DNA of 64,000 nt from Aquarana catesbeiana (GCF_042186555.1 NC_133328.1:612604768-612668767); one strand, 5' to 3'. Shown: positions 23,454 to 35,370, counted from the first letter of the stretch. Numbers and translations: made by a program. The notes: generated by a model from the sequence alone, not told the origin.

Positions 23454-23506
23454 TGGGATTGGCTACACGGATGGTTCATCAATCCTTATATACTATCTAT
23501 GATTAG

Positions 23507-23600
23507 TCATGTGATCACCATCAGTCATGTGATCACCATCAGTCATGTGATCACCATCAGTCATGTGATCACCATCAGTCATGTGATCACCATCAGTCAT
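23507..23600. repeat. 18-bp tandem repeat, five units (left arm)
   Basis: gtcatgtgatcaccatca is repeated five times. The right arm has the same five units in inverted orientation at about 24690-24785. Confidence 0.95.
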
Positions 23601-24689
23601 GTGACCTCCTGCTCTGCACATGCTCACACTTCATGTCCCCCTGACCGTGAAGCACAGGTACAAAGACTGAATGCATTAATGGATCCCAAACATTTTTACG
23701 GTGTGTAGTTAGAATGCTGCGTCCAGCATTACCATACATGACATATGACATATCCTAACTTATAATCCACCACTAGTTTTTATATATAGTGACACTTTTC
23801 ACTGGGTGTTAAGGAAATTTCTTTTCATGATAAAATTAATATTTTTCATGACACTATTATTATTATTATTTTTATGCATAAGTAGAGGGTCGTTAGGCAT
23901 TATCCTGCTCTGACCCATTATTTCACACAATTTATATTAGCGCCGCTATCTCTATCTGTACACGTGTGAGAGGTATAGTTTTGGGATTTTGATCAGTCTA
24001 TGTATTTATTTAAGTGGCAGCTTTTTTTCACTGTACACTGTGGATGTACACATATTTTGTATTCTTTTACACATCTTTTATATAGCTTTGCACTTTTCTT
24101 TGGCGCAGTGGAGTAAGAGAGATTCAGGGGCGGTTTATTTGTATATCTCTTGCTACAAACCATTGTCTATTTATTTACCACCTGCAGCCTTAGATGCCAT
24201 TAATTGTAAACAAGTTAAAACTTGGTGGGATGTTTTCATGTTTGAGGTGGTTTTATTCATTGACCACTGATGATATATCATTCTATTCTCCTTTTTTTAG
24301 ACTCGTCTGCAGTCATCCATATTTTTTATTAATAGGATTAGATTGTGTTTCAGTCATTGTTTGTCCTATGCAGCTGTATGATAGTATCATGACTAATTTA
24401 TATAGCTTGTATTTTAAACCAGACAAATTCATTATCTCCTGTTGAAATGTTCATTTTAATTTATTAATATTCATTTTTATTGGTTACTTTTCCACATTAG
24501 CACTGTAACTAGTGGTGGATTATAAGTTAGGATATGTCATATGTCATGTATGGTAATGCTGGACGCAGCATTCTAACTACACACCGTAAAAATGTTTGGG
24601 ATCCATTAATGCATTCAGTCTTTGTACCTGTGCTTCACGGTCAGGGGGACATGAAGTGTGAGCATGTGCAGAGCAGGAGGTCACATGAC

Positions 24690-24785
24690 TGATGGTGATC
24701 ACATGACTGATGGTGATCACATGACTGATGGTGATCACATGACTGATGGTGATCACATGACTGATGGTGATCACATGACTAATCA
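24690..24785. repeat. 18-bp tandem repeat, five units (right arm)
   Basis: Inverted counterpart of the array at 23507-23600. The unit number is equal, which supports very recent common origin of the arms. Confidence 0.95.
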
Positions 24786-24831
24786 TAGATAGTATATAAG
24801 GATTGATGAACCATCCGTGTAGCCAATCCCA

Positions 24832-24861
24832 TTTGAAAAAGTCTATTCGACGAAACATGTC
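24832..24861 (+). ncRNA. Degenerate hammerhead-like core (right arm)
   Basis: Inverted copy of the motif at 23424-23453 with the same two substitutions in the CUGANGA box. Confidence 0.35.
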
Positions 24862-25639
24862 TTGGGCATGGTTACACGGCATTCCATCGCACTGACATTA
24901 GATGCCGCTGTCTGAGGAGGACTACACCGATCGGACGGCTGGGCCTTAGAAGGTTGGGTGAGAGATACACCAGTTTACACTTCAGGTCCGCTGTGACCGC
25001 GGTGCACCGTTGGATCACTGATCCTGTTGCTTGCTGTGCTTGCTGTGGATTTCTTTTTAAAGGCCTTTATGTTTCAGTTTAAAAGTGAGTGTAACCATTG
25101 AGGTGTGTTTGAAGTGATTTTAATAAATCTGTCAAAATGGTATCACGCTATGTGGAGCACTTTATTCATTTTTTTCACATATGGAGCTGGCTTGATTGGA
25201 GTCACGGTTCATCACATGCAACCCAGGTGTGGTTCAATTGCTGTTTTGCCAAACACGAGAGTGGGAGGCTATACAATCTGGTGAGTGCGCTCTTCAGAGG
25301 GAGTGGTGACACTATCACGGTGGTGTGGTGGAAGAGTAGAAGAAGATTTTTCACAAGAAGATTGAAAAACAACTGTTGAACTTGATTATTCATTTCTTTT
25401 AATTTTTTATATATAGTGACACTTTTCACTGGGTGTTAAGGAAATTTCTTTTCATGATAAAATTAATATTTTTCATGACACTATTATTATTATTATTTTT
25501 ATGCATAAGTAGAGGGTCGTTAGGCATTATCCTGCTCTGACCCATTATTTCACACAATTTATATTAGCGCCGCTATCTCTATCTGTACACGTGTGAGAGG
25601 TATAGTTTTGGGATTTTGATCAGTCAATGAAACGAATTG

Positions 25640-25912
25640 CACATGTGTAATCTCCAATTGCTTCCAGGTCCTGTACTGAGCGACTGGCCTGATGCATTCT
25701 GAACACAGGAGGTTGCCATTGTTCCTAGATTGCTATGCATTTTCTAAATGAATGCAAAATGTTCTCTAATTGGAGGCGGTGGAGAGGCAGGGCGGTGACG
25801 TTGCACTCTCCACCTCATCCAATCGGAGAACACTTTGCACTGCAGCCGACCTCCTGTCTTCAAAATGCATCAGGCCAGCCGGTCAGCACAAGACTCCGAA
25901 ACAAGCGGGATA
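25640..25912. other. Unassigned, short inverted pair
   Basis: The segment around 25690 (ctggcctgatgcattctgaa) recurs inverted near 25860 (aatgcatcaggccagccgg), consistent with a ~200-bp inverted-repeat element. Target duplication not found. Confidence 0.4.
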
Positions 25913-26835
25913 GTGTCCCATCATTGGTGTCAGTGTGAGGATTTACCTCCGTTGTTGGTGTCAGCGTGAGAAATAGTGCCTTGTATGAGTGGTAGAAATA
26001 GTGCCTCAAGGGCCAGATAAAGGCCGGTGTTCTGTCAATTTCTTCAACCCGTCAAAAACGCCAACCACGTCACTTACGGTTTATTTAAACCCTAATGCCG
26101 TGTACGCACGAGCGGACTTTTCGACGGCTGAACTCGGAAGGACTTTGACGGACTTTCGACGGAGTTCCGACGAAACTGACTTGCCTACACACGACCACAC
26201 CAGAGTCCGACTGATTCGAACATGATGTCATACGACCGGACAAGGAAGTTCATAGCCAGTAGCCAATAGCTGCCCTAGCGTCGGTTTTCGTCCGTCGCAC
26301 TAGCATACAGACGACCGGATTTTTCGACCGGACTCGAGTTCATCGGAAAGATTTGAAATATGTTCTATTTCTAAAGTCCATCTGATTTTTCTACAGCAAA
26401 GGTCCGATGAAGCCCACACACGATCGAATTGTCCGACGGATTCGTTCCATCGGACCTTTGCTGTCGAAAAGTCCGGTCGTGTGTACACGGCATTAGTAAT
26501 TGGAGATTTTCAGGAATTGGTAGTTGGACACAACACGGACAACCGAATAGAGTCGGGTACAGGACGATTGAGCTGTTTTGACAGCACAGTGGCTAACGAG
26601 GACAAAGTTGTCGCCGCCTCAGAGTTGGCCATTTTGTTGTGTAGTATCGGAGCGGAGTAAGAATCTCCGCTGATAATATCCTGCACCAGACTCCAACCAC
26701 CAATTCGTCAAAAACCCCAATTACTGCTGGTTTAAAGAAACCGGAAGTTAAGTCGTTGGAGTTTCTTAAGTCGTTTGGTGTTTCTTAAGTCGTTTGGAGT
26801 TTCAACCCATGGACCGCAGTTTGGATACCACTGTT
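25913..26835 (+). mobile_element. hAT-type element with 32-bp minisatellite, copy B, interrupted
   Basis: Minisatellite units (gtgtcccatcattggtgtca) and the gggccagataaagg segment lie at 25913-26023; the matching 3' end (gaccgcagtttggataccac) lies at 26806-26830. The ~780 bases between include a Harbinger-type MITE and further unidentified sequence in which gtcaaaaacgccaa-type words occur twice. Confidence 0.55.
26096..26492. mobile_element. TGCCSTGTACACAC-family MITE, 397 bp
   Basis: Left end TGCCGTGTACGCACGAGCGG and right-end complement TGCCGTGTACACACGACCGG. Flanks are TAA (26093-26095) and TTA (26493-26495), both TWA. Non-coding. Confidence 0.75.
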
Positions 26836-27585
26836 CTATGTACTATTAAATAAATAGAAAAGCATGGGAGCCCCTCATAATTTGCACCGCAGGTGTGTAG
26901 ACCCTGGAACTAAATGTTCTCTAGTTGGGTTTTACATCTAAGATGAGTCTTTATGGAACTGAGTTGCAAACACGACCAGAAGGACAATCCTATCAATGGC
27001 TGCTATGAACATATTGCAATTCCTGAAGTTGCGTCCTCAGCTGTGACATTTCACAATCGCTCTTACATAACTTCTTTTGAAACTATGGCCAGCCAAACTT
27101 GTGCGTTCTATTAACATAGCTATGCAAAGACTTTTATATGCGAGGCATCTAGGGATTATCTCCAACTCCCTCAACATCACTGATTAAGCTTTTCTCCATA
27201 CAGGTCACAAAGGAAAGGAAAAGCCTCTAAACTCCGACTAATTTGCAGCTAAATAGCCGGTGCTCATTATGAGGTGAGAATGTGTGAAATGTTGATTGAG
27301 GATTTAAAAAAAAAAAAAGTGGATACCAAACACCCCCCCCCACCCCCATCCCCATCCCTCTTGAAAAAACAACTGCCAATGTTGGTTATGCCTTGGCCAA
27401 GATAAGAACATAATTCTTCCCTACCGCCTGAATCAACAACACAAAGCCATTGAAAACATCAACAGACAAGTGTTTAAATACCCTACAGCTGTCTACAATG
27501 TATTACCTAAATTACGCAACAACTCATCCCGCCTACAAAAACATTTGGGGTGCCGGATGTAACACATTTTATGACTTTTTTAAAT
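26836..27585. other. Intergenic, nothing recognised
   Basis: Contains a poly(A) run near 27307 and a C-rich run near 27333. No gene or family recognised. Confidence 0.4.
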
Positions 27586-27589
27586 TTTA

Positions 27590-28140
27590 AGGGTTATCTA
27601 AACACATGAAACAGATGTGATAAATAAACTCAGATTTGCAAACTACTCCATTGGCTTTTTTCCTTATAGCATTTGGGCCATCCTCATATAAAAAAAAAAC
27701 AAATATGGATTCACAGTGTGCATCCACCACTCCAATATATAATATAAATTGGATTTATATTAAGTCCCATTTGTCCTTGCCTTAATATCTTTTGGGCCAT
27801 CTACATTCAAAAAACAATGCATATCCACCACTCAAAAAAGTCCTCTGGCTTTATATCAAGTCTCATTGGCTTTGCCCCTATAGCTTTTAGGCCATCTTCA
27901 TACAAAAAAAATAAAATTCAACCGAAATGCACACCTACAACTTTAAATGTCCTATGGCTTTATATCAAGTGCCATTGGCCTTAGGCCGGCTGGTCGACAA
28001 GCAGTTAAAGACCAGATTATTTATTTAGACCTGAATAATTAATTTAGGACCTGGAATTTTACAGATTATCTAAACAGATGTGATAAATAAACTCAGTTTT
28101 ATGAAGTACACCATTGGCCTTGCACTTCTAGCTTTTATAC
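27590..28140 (+). repeat. ~125-bp tandem repeat, about four units
   Basis: Repeated gcttttaggccatcttcata / A-run / tgcacacctacaac / tatatcaagtcccattggc. Units are diverged (point changes, variable A-runs). Confidence 0.75.
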
Positions 28141-28608
28141 CTTCTTCACTCTGTGGCGCTCTGTTGTGGTGCGTTTATCATGGTAATATGATATATTTTG
28201 TGTGTTGTGGGACCCCATCTATTTCGAATTTTATATATTTTAGGACCTGATATTTTTGGATCTGAAGATTTGTTTATTCTAGGACCAGAAATTATCTAAA
28301 GGTTTTCCAAAGACAAGGAACATGTAGTCATGTTGCCTACAGTATGTTAGCTAGGCAATTGGCTGGCCCTGGCTGGGGAAGGGGTTAATGTTTTTCACCT
28401 CTCTTCCCGAGCTTTTTGGACCCAGCCTATCCGCCCTGTGATATAAAAAAAAAGGGGGAAAGATGGGCTCTAGAACTTCGGCCTGCTCAGGAAGATGCCG
28501 CGATTGATGCCATGAGCACCAAAGTGGGAGACTGCTGCACCCAGCAATTCATCAGGAGTCTGAGAGACTGAGAACCGCCAAGTCTTGGGAATCACCAGTA
28601 ATGGACTA
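28141..28608. other. Intergenic, nothing recognised
   Basis: No gene or repeat boundary supported. Confidence 0.4.
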
Positions 28609-28611
28609 TTA

Positions 28612-29023
28612 TGCCCTGTACACACTATAGGATTTTCCAACAACAAATGTTGGATGTGAGTTTGTTGTCGGAAATTCCAACCGTGTGTGGGCTCCATAGA
28701 ACATTTGTTGTCGGAATTTCCGCCAACAAATGTTTGAGAGCAGGTTCTCAAATTTTCCGAAAAACAAAACTTGTTGTCATAAATTCCGAGCATGTGTACA
28801 CAATTACGACGCACAAAAGTCCACGCATGCTCAGAATCAAGCAGAAGAGCAGCACTGGCTATTGAACTTTATTTTTCTCAGCTCGTCGTGCGTCTTTTAC
28901 AGCACCGTGTTCTTGACGTTCGGAATTTCCGACAACATTTGTGTGACCGTGTGTATGCAAGACAAGTTTGAGCCAACATCAGTCGAAAAAAATCCACCAT
29001 TTTGTTGTCGTGTGTCCAGGGCA
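28612..29023. mobile_element. TGCCSTGTACACAC-family MITE, 412 bp
   Basis: TTA on both sides (28609-28611, 29024-29026). The interior holds ttgttgtcggaaattcc palindromic words shared with the copies at 47314 and 51519, the 'AACAAA' subgroup. Confidence 0.75.
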
Positions 29024-29026
29024 TTA

Positions 29027-30238
29027 CCTTGCTGAGGTATGCCTAATTGAGTCAGTTATGCTGTATTGAACTGTTCATGTTGGACTTGGTTGCAAAGTGT
29101 TCAAGTAAAGTTGCATCAACTCTTCTAAGCCTGGTCTGAAGTCTTTTAAAAGGGGTGCATCCTGGTGTCTAGCATATGAAAGAACAGGGGTCAGGAAGGT
29201 GTACTCAGCAAGATAAGCAGGGGGAGTAATGCAGTTGCTATGGGAAACCAAGAACTAGCGCATGGTACATTACAGCCAGCTGTGAAGTGTGATACCTGGT
29301 GTAGGTGACAGGTAACAAGGTCGGTGATCTGACACCCTCATTAGTCAGTCGGTTTCCCAAAAAAACTGGGACTGAATCCATGTTATGGAGACCCAAAGCC
29401 TGACTACATGGTACGGGAGTAAAGGAGTTGACAAGTGCATGCATGATGTACCCTATTCTGTCACTGGAAGTGAGGTGACAGAGGTACCCTGGACTTGTGG
29501 AGAGGGCATGGGCTCAGCAGTGTCCCTCCTAAATGTAACATACATCAAGCTAAAGTGTGTAGTGACATGGGACAGCACTTTTACAGAGGGACTCTGTGTA
29601 ATTAATTACTGTACACTGTGTAAGACTCATCTTTAAGCCAGGGAAGCACCATAATGCTTGATTCTCACATGAACGTGGTCTCCGCCAGGTCCCGGGCATT
29701 GGTGAGCGTGCTCTGCGCGAACGGTACCCCCATGTGCAGGGCGAGTGGCCCCGTCCACAAGCACGTGTGATAAACTTGATTTTGTGAAGTGCAGCAGACC
29801 TGCACTTGCATAGACTGCATGTCTGTGGTGGTGCACTGCAGTGCAGGTCTTTGGTACCTACCATACTTGTGCATTAGGGTGCCATTCTAAATGAGTGCTG
29901 TGCTTTGCGTTGTTTAATGATAAAACCTTCCCTGAATATCTGAATATGATTGGTCATCTAGGAAACAGAGAAAGAGGGGAAATTACACAAAGCCCTCAGG
30001 CAGAACACTCTATTGACCATGTGAGGTTCACACTGGATTATTGCGGCGATCGATTACAGAGAATTCAGATTTGGCACAGTTGTGACTTTTGCTGAAGAAA
30101 GTCAGTGGCACCCTGACTCCTTTTACTGGAATTGCTCTTGTTTGCTACCCAATTTATAGCAAATTCTGATCAAATGCATCACATTGCTTACAAAATTTGC
30201 TTGGTTTATGACTTGAGTTCCTTGGGGAACTGTAACGG
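29027..30238. other. Intergenic, nothing recognised
   Basis: About 1.2 kb of mixed sequence. No splice-flanked exon, RNA gene or clear repeat ends. Confidence 0.4.
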
Positions 30239-30955
30239 TTAGGTATCTGAAGGTCTATCCAGAGGAAGACTTGTAGTAGGAATGCCAGAAGTTTATCATC
30301 ACTACAAAGACTTGTCAACAATTGGTGGCAACCATTAACTGTTATGCCCTGTACACACAACCAGGTTTTCCCGTCGGAATAAACTCTGAAGGTTTTTCCG
30401 ACGGAGTTCCGCTCAAGCTGTCTTGCATACACACGGTCACACCACATTCCGACCGTCCAGAATGCGGTGACGTACAACACGTAAGTTGGGACTAGAAAGC
30501 GGAAGTTCAGTAGCCAGTAGCCAATAGCTTCCGTCTCGTACTTGCTTCAGAGCATGTGTCATTTTTGGTATGTCGGAACAGCATACAGATGAGCGGTTTT
30601 CCAGATAGGAATTGGTTCCGTCTGAAAAATTTAGAACATGTTCTCTTTCTAGGTCCATCAGAATTTGTCGACGTAAAAAGTCCGATGGGGCATACAAAAG
30701 CTCCCATCTGACTTTTTCTGTCGGACATTCCGCTCGTGTGTACACGGCATTAGGTATCTGAAGGTCTGTCCAGAGGAAGACTTATAGTAGGAATGCCAGA
30801 AGTTTATCATCACTACAAAGACTTGTCAACAATTGGTGGCAACCATTAACTGTTAGGTATCTGAAGGTCTATCCAGAGGAAGACTTGTAGTAGGAATGCC
30901 AGAAGTTTATCATCGCTACAAAGACTTGTCAACAATTGGTGTCAACCGTTGACCC
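30239..30955 (+). repeat. Three ~105-bp tandem units split by a MITE
   Basis: ggtatctgaaggtctatcca ... ggtggcaaccattaactgtta occurs at about 30239-30344, 30750-30856 and 30857-30955. The first and second units are separated by the MITE at 30345-30749, inserted at the TTA that forms the unit junction. Confidence 0.9.
30345..30749. mobile_element. TGCCSTGTACACAC-family MITE, 405 bp
   Basis: TTA at 30342-30344 and 30750-30752. Left end TGCCCTGTACACACAACCAG, right-end complement TGCCGTGTACACACGAGCGG. Because the target is a known tandem unit, this copy gives an empty-site comparison within the same locus. Confidence 0.85.
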
Positions 30956-31702
30956 TCCCCCTTCCCTAGGGTACAGGGTATCGTGGGGTTAACTGGTCGT
31001 TAGTAGCTCCTTCTCAAACTTTTTTTAATATAAAACATCAAAACTTAAAGGTGAGTTCGCTGATGATTGGTTGAAGCATTTAGGTACGCAGCGTAGTGTA
31101 ATGTGTTTTTCCATCCGTCTGGCAGTCAATATCTTCTCACTTAGGTGTTAGCATCCCACATCCTGGGGAAGACAGAGTTTGGCAGCCAGGAACAGGAAAA
31201 GGTTTGTTGGGACAGGGTCCTGGAGAATGGCGACCAAAGAATGGCTAGCTTTTATCACAAGGATGTAACACTACATTATGGCATTGCTCAGACCCTTTCA
31301 AAACATTTTGTTACTTTATCACATTGCTGTCACATGGACTGTCATCCCCAGCTCTCCGTGACCACTTTTGCCTGATAATAAAATATTGACGAACAGGAGC
31401 AATGGTGGGCCAGCAAATAAAGCAAGGGCAATTAGCCCTGGGGAGCCAGGGGATAATGAAACTTTTATTGAGTGCTTGCTGTTTGATCAGGGTCTCAGAC
31501 CGCCTAATCCCTGCCCACTGAGACAATCTTCTTATCCCATTCTCCAGGCTATTGCTTAGACAGTGATTGGAATTCCTGGAGAAAGTGGAAGAGGCATTGG
31601 ACATCCTCAAGGATAAATCAGTTTGTGGTCTTTTATACTATTGTTGTCAATAGTACAAATTGAAAACTCATTGTGCCATTGAGCATCACAGGGCGGTAAG
31701 GC
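30956..31702. other. Intergenic, nothing recognised
   Basis: No gene or repeat boundary supported. Confidence 0.4.
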
Positions 31703-31992
31703 AAGGAGACATTATTTCCACTGACCCTCAATGAAATAATTTCAGTAGGGGTCTTCTGAGACCTGAAAATTATTTCAAGGGTTCCTCTTGGATAAAAAGG
31801 CTGAGATAGGCTGCATTAGACCCTTAGAACGGGAAGGGGTGTTCAATCAGATTCCTCCCAAGGCTGAAATCTGGTCAACTTTAATACTAAATGTTCTCTT
31901 TGGGCTTTTTTTTATGAGACATTTGTATTTTTTTAATGGCCATGAGATGCTCCATAATTGACTGTAGCTTTTTGCTAAAGTATATCTAACTA

Positions 31993-32110
31993 GGGCAGCA
32001 CAGTGGCATAGTAGTAAGCTCTTATGTCCTGCAGCACTGAGGTCTTCGGTTTGAGTCCTGGTTGGGGTATCATCTCCCATATACCAAACACATGCTGTAC
32101 TGTAAGTTAA
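31993..32110 (+). mobile_element. Degenerate SINE head, left arm
   Basis: ggcagcacagtggcatagta resembles the head of the SINE at 18547, with a B-box-like tttgagtcctgg. The second, inverted copy is at 32500-32592. Confidence 0.55.
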
Positions 32111-32499
32111 ATGGCTCCTGTCCAAAATTGCTCTAATATGATATTCTACTGAGTGTGCCAAGATTTTTTGACTGTTGCCTAAATGCACATGTCTGGATTG
32201 TTGAGCAAAATCTTAAACATGGGACAGCAATAATGTAATTTCTATGGCAATTGACGGACCATAACGTATATGTAAACCCTAAAAATGAACTCTAATTTGC
32301 TCCCTTTTGGTCGTTAAATAGGGTTTTGTTACAAACCTGGAAGCTGATTGGTTTCTATGCAGAGCTGCACCAGATTTTGCACTCTGCAGTTTTAGTAAAT
32401 CAACCTCAATGCGTTTATCTGCTGTTGGGGCAGTCATCTTGGGCACACACAGTAGAATATCATATTGGAGCAATTTTACACAGGAGATGTTTAATTTAC

Positions 32500-32592
32500 A
32501 AGTTTTTGGTATATGCCCCAACCAGAGCTTGAACTGAAGACCTCAGTGCTGCAGGTCATAAGTGCTAACTACTATGCCACAGTGCTGCCCTA
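32500..32592 (-). mobile_element. Degenerate SINE head, right arm
   Basis: Inverted counterpart of 31993-32110: on the minus strand, ggcagcactgtggcatagta. Confidence 0.55.
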
Positions 32593-32719
32593 GATATAGA
32601 TATACTTTAGCTACGAGCCACACTGTCAACTATGGTTCACCCATGGACATTAAAAAAATACAACATAAGTTGACCAGATTTCAGCCTTGGGAGAAATCAC
32701 AATTGCCCCCCCCCATTCT

Positions 32720-33165
32720 CAGTCTTTTTACCCAAGAGAAACCCTTGAAATAGTTTTCAGGTCTCTGAAATTATTTTATTAGGGGTCAGTGGAAATAATG
32801 TCTCCTTATATTGGCAGCCAGTTGGAAGAATGCCCTTTTGCTGTGCTGGTCAGAATACTATCCTTAGGCCAGCCATACACGGAGCGAATTTTGAAGTGAA
32901 ATCCGGCAGGCTGCTTGCACCCAAGTTGATTTATCGATCAACTTGGTACATTCGGCCTGCCCACTAATGGTTCGAATCTCAGGCCAGTTCGTGTTTGGCC
33001 GGCCTTACAGACAGCTGCAAAGGTGTCATGCCACTGGCTCTGCCAAGTGATGTATTAGGCGTCATCAGCTAGGAGGTAAATCAGCTACAGCTCAAGGAAC
33101 CCCTAGCCACCTCTAGAGGAACCCTAGGATTCCACAGAACCCTGGTTGAGAATGGTTGGCGTAAT
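32720..33165 (+). mobile_element. Member of the 31-bp-minisatellite hAT family, interrupted
   Basis: Left edge acccttgaaatagttttcag and right edge aggaacccctagccacctct match the compact copy at 62557. Only one or two minisatellite units remain (ggcagccagttggaagaatg). A 138-bp MITE (32867-33004) lies inside. Confidence 0.6.
32867..33004. mobile_element. Harbinger-type MITE, 138 bp
   Basis: GGCCAGCCATACACG at the left, gtttggccggcc at the right. TTA at 32864-32866 and 33005-33007. Confidence 0.65.
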
Positions 33166-34656
33166 GCGTACTTAGTCTAGGGAAATGTAATACAGAGGGA
33201 TGCCTATCTTTTTTCTGGCTCTCTCATAAGCTGATGCACTTATCCATGCCCTGTTGAGCTGTTGAATGTAGGTGGGCCCTCAACATCCACAGGTTAAATG
33301 CAAGACCACTGGGCCTGGGTTGTGCACGATGATGTCAGGAAAGAGTGGCTTTGTGGGGCTGGTCTTGGGTTTAAATTATTGAGATACCTGTTGCTTCCTC
33401 AACCAAGCTACTCTGAAAGTACCTGGTTAAAGAAGAAGAGGAATATTAGTCTTTTTGGCAGGCGTTGTGTTGAAACTTCTCTCTATCGAAGAGCTCTTGG
33501 TGCCTCTGCTATCTGACTGTTCTGGGTTTTGTCGATAGAGTGACTCCCATTGGCAGCTGTAGTTCTTCCTATCTAACCCTACATACCTACAGCACACCGT
33601 CCTGATGTAGGGGTTGCTGGGAACAACAGAAGGCTTGAGAATACCCTTATGCTAGCCATACCCATGGGCTTAACAAGAAAAATATCATATCTGCATCCAC
33701 TCTAAACAGCTTGGATGGAGGAATCTCCCTTGCAGGCTATTGTATGAATTTGATTGGATACAGTCGCTGTTGCCTGTTAATCTTCCACCCTGCTACTTTG
33801 ATTTTTCGGTTGAACCCTGTCAAGCTATGTGGTGCTGAAAGGACCACAAATGGATTTTTAGAAGTAGCTTTATACCAACTTTCAAAAGCATAAGATAAGG
33901 TTTTCCAAAAGGAGCGTCCATGGATACTCAACATTGGAATATTAATAATATTAAGACAGGTAGCTTCCACTGTGATCGGCCCCTTTAAGTCCAGGCCAAA
34001 TCCCTCATTGTAGACTTATAGTCTTACGACTTAGACTAATTCTTTAACGCTAGGAGACAATTTTGTACATTGGTCTCAAACTGTGACACAACTGGAATGG
34101 TTATTTACAGGCAAAGTCACTTTTAATGTGCGTTATTAAATACAGCCCAATGCGTTTATCTCTAAAACGTATTATGCCAGTCCTTGACGCTTAATGTATT
34201 TATTTATATGCAAATGTGATTTTTTTTTTTTGTAAAGCAATTAGGTTTAAAAGGTTTTAGTCTCAGAGGGGGGGATATGCTCAATCAATTAATTATCGTG
34301 GTTCTCATTAATTAACATTCCTTTCAGCCATAACATGTCAGAATATCAGATTATAGTCTGGCTTTTGTCTCTCTATCTATTGGGAGCTACAAGTCCCAGC
34401 AGGTTAATTGTGTACACAGGGGCTTGTCGTTTCTGAGTGCTCCGGGTTGCCACCACCAGGGGTTCGCCATGTATTCCCAAAATTGGTGAAATTGCTAAAT
34501 TTTAGCAGAAAGCTTTGAGGGTTCCCTGCCAGAAATGGAACAACCTATAAGGCAGTGCATAGCCTTTGTCCACTGTCAATGCTTTGATATAGTGGGCCCC
34601 CCGAGAGTGGCCCTTGACATTACCAAAAGGCCTCACGTGTTATTTGGTGAATGTAA
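33166..34656. other. Intergenic, nothing recognised
   Basis: About 1.5 kb without a recognisable gene, RNA or repeat boundary. Conserved non-coding function cannot be judged from one sequence. Confidence 0.4.
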
Positions 34657-34664
34657 TGCTACAG

Positions 34665-35370
34665 CAGAGCTAAGTTTACTTTAGGGGGGCTTTAGGGGGG
34701 CCAGAGTGTGACAAGCAGAAATAGAAAATGTCCTGACAACAGTGGGAGTAAACAATGCTCCATCTTTGGTATCAGTGGGAGGAATAGTGACCCATCATTG
34801 GTATCAGTGGGAGGAATAGTGACCCATCATTGGTATCAGTGGGAGGAATAGTGACCCATCGTTGGTATCAGTGGGAGGAATGGTGCCTCATTGTTGGTAT
34901 TAGGGGGAGGAAAAGTGTCCCATTGTTGGTTTCAGTGGAAGGAATAGTGACCCATCATTGGTATCAGTGGGAGGAATGGTGCCCCATCATTGGTATCAGT
35001 GGGAGGAATAGTGCTACATCATTGGTATCAGTGGGAGGAATAGTGCTCCATCGTTGGTATCAGTGGGAGGAATAGTGCCCCATCATTGGTATCAGTGGGA
35101 GGAATAGTGCCCCATTGTTGGTATCAGTGGGAGGAATAGTGCCCCATCATTGGTATCAGTGGGAGGAATGGTGCCTCATTGTTGGTATTAGGGGGAGGAA
35201 AAATGTCCCATTGTTGGTTTCAGTGGAAGGAATAGTGCCCAATCATTGGTGTCAGTGGGAGGAATAGTGTCTCATTCTAGGTGTCAGTGGGAGGAATAGT
35301 GCCCCAAGGGCTGGATAAAGGCAAGCAAATGGAAACTTCTGGCTCTCGGGCCACAGTTTGGAGACCACTG
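34665..35370 (+). mobile_element. hAT-type element with 32-bp minisatellite, copy C
   Basis: A perfect 8-bp target duplication TGCTACAG flanks the element (34657-34664 and 35371-35378). Ends are CAGAGCTAAG and the complement of GGAGACCACTG. The centre (about 34740-35310) is a 32-bp minisatellite of roughly 17 units (attggtatcagtgggaggaa tagtgccccatc), followed by the ctggataaaggcaag segment shared with copies A and B. Confidence 0.85.

Larger units (their letters stand above)
22499..25624. mobile_element. Penelope-like composite with inverted terminal copy, 3.1 kb
   Basis: Define B as the ~890-bp block containing the hammerhead-like core and A as the following ~380-bp block (atatatagtgacacttttca ... 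ttttgggattttgatcagt and on to tttgctacaaa). The order is: inverted A and B (22499-23772), direct A (23773-24165), a unique spacer (24166-24505), direct B (24506-25405), direct truncated A (25406-25624). A direct pair of terminal repeats plus an inverted copy, with a 15-bp target duplication, is the known layout of Penelope-like insertions. No reverse transcriptase or GIY-YIG endonuclease is present. The inverted B blocks appear identical across conceptual translations of 75, 80 and 101 residues, so the copies are young or recently converted. Confidence 0.7.
31703..32814. repeat. 1.1-kb imperfect palindrome
   Basis: The left arm (about 31703-32172) and the right arm (about 32425-32814) are inverted copies with perhaps 80-85% identity by eye and several indels. 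Each arm carries, from outside in, the edge of the 31-bp-minisatellite hAT family (gagacattatttccactgac), a segment ending aaggctgaaatctggtcaac, a degenerate SINE head, and cagtagaatatcatattgga. The ~250-base centre includes ccaatcagcttccaggtt sequence. Confidence 0.75.

Noticed and set aside
23507..23600. CRISPR-like array
   Set aside because: Units are contiguous 18-bp repeats without spacers, and the DNA is vertebrate.
23403..23708. 101-codon frame duplicated exactly at 24577-24882
   Set aside because: Identity reflects the duplicated DNA arms; it contains an 18-bp repeat and no protein domain, and the second copy is only its mirror image.
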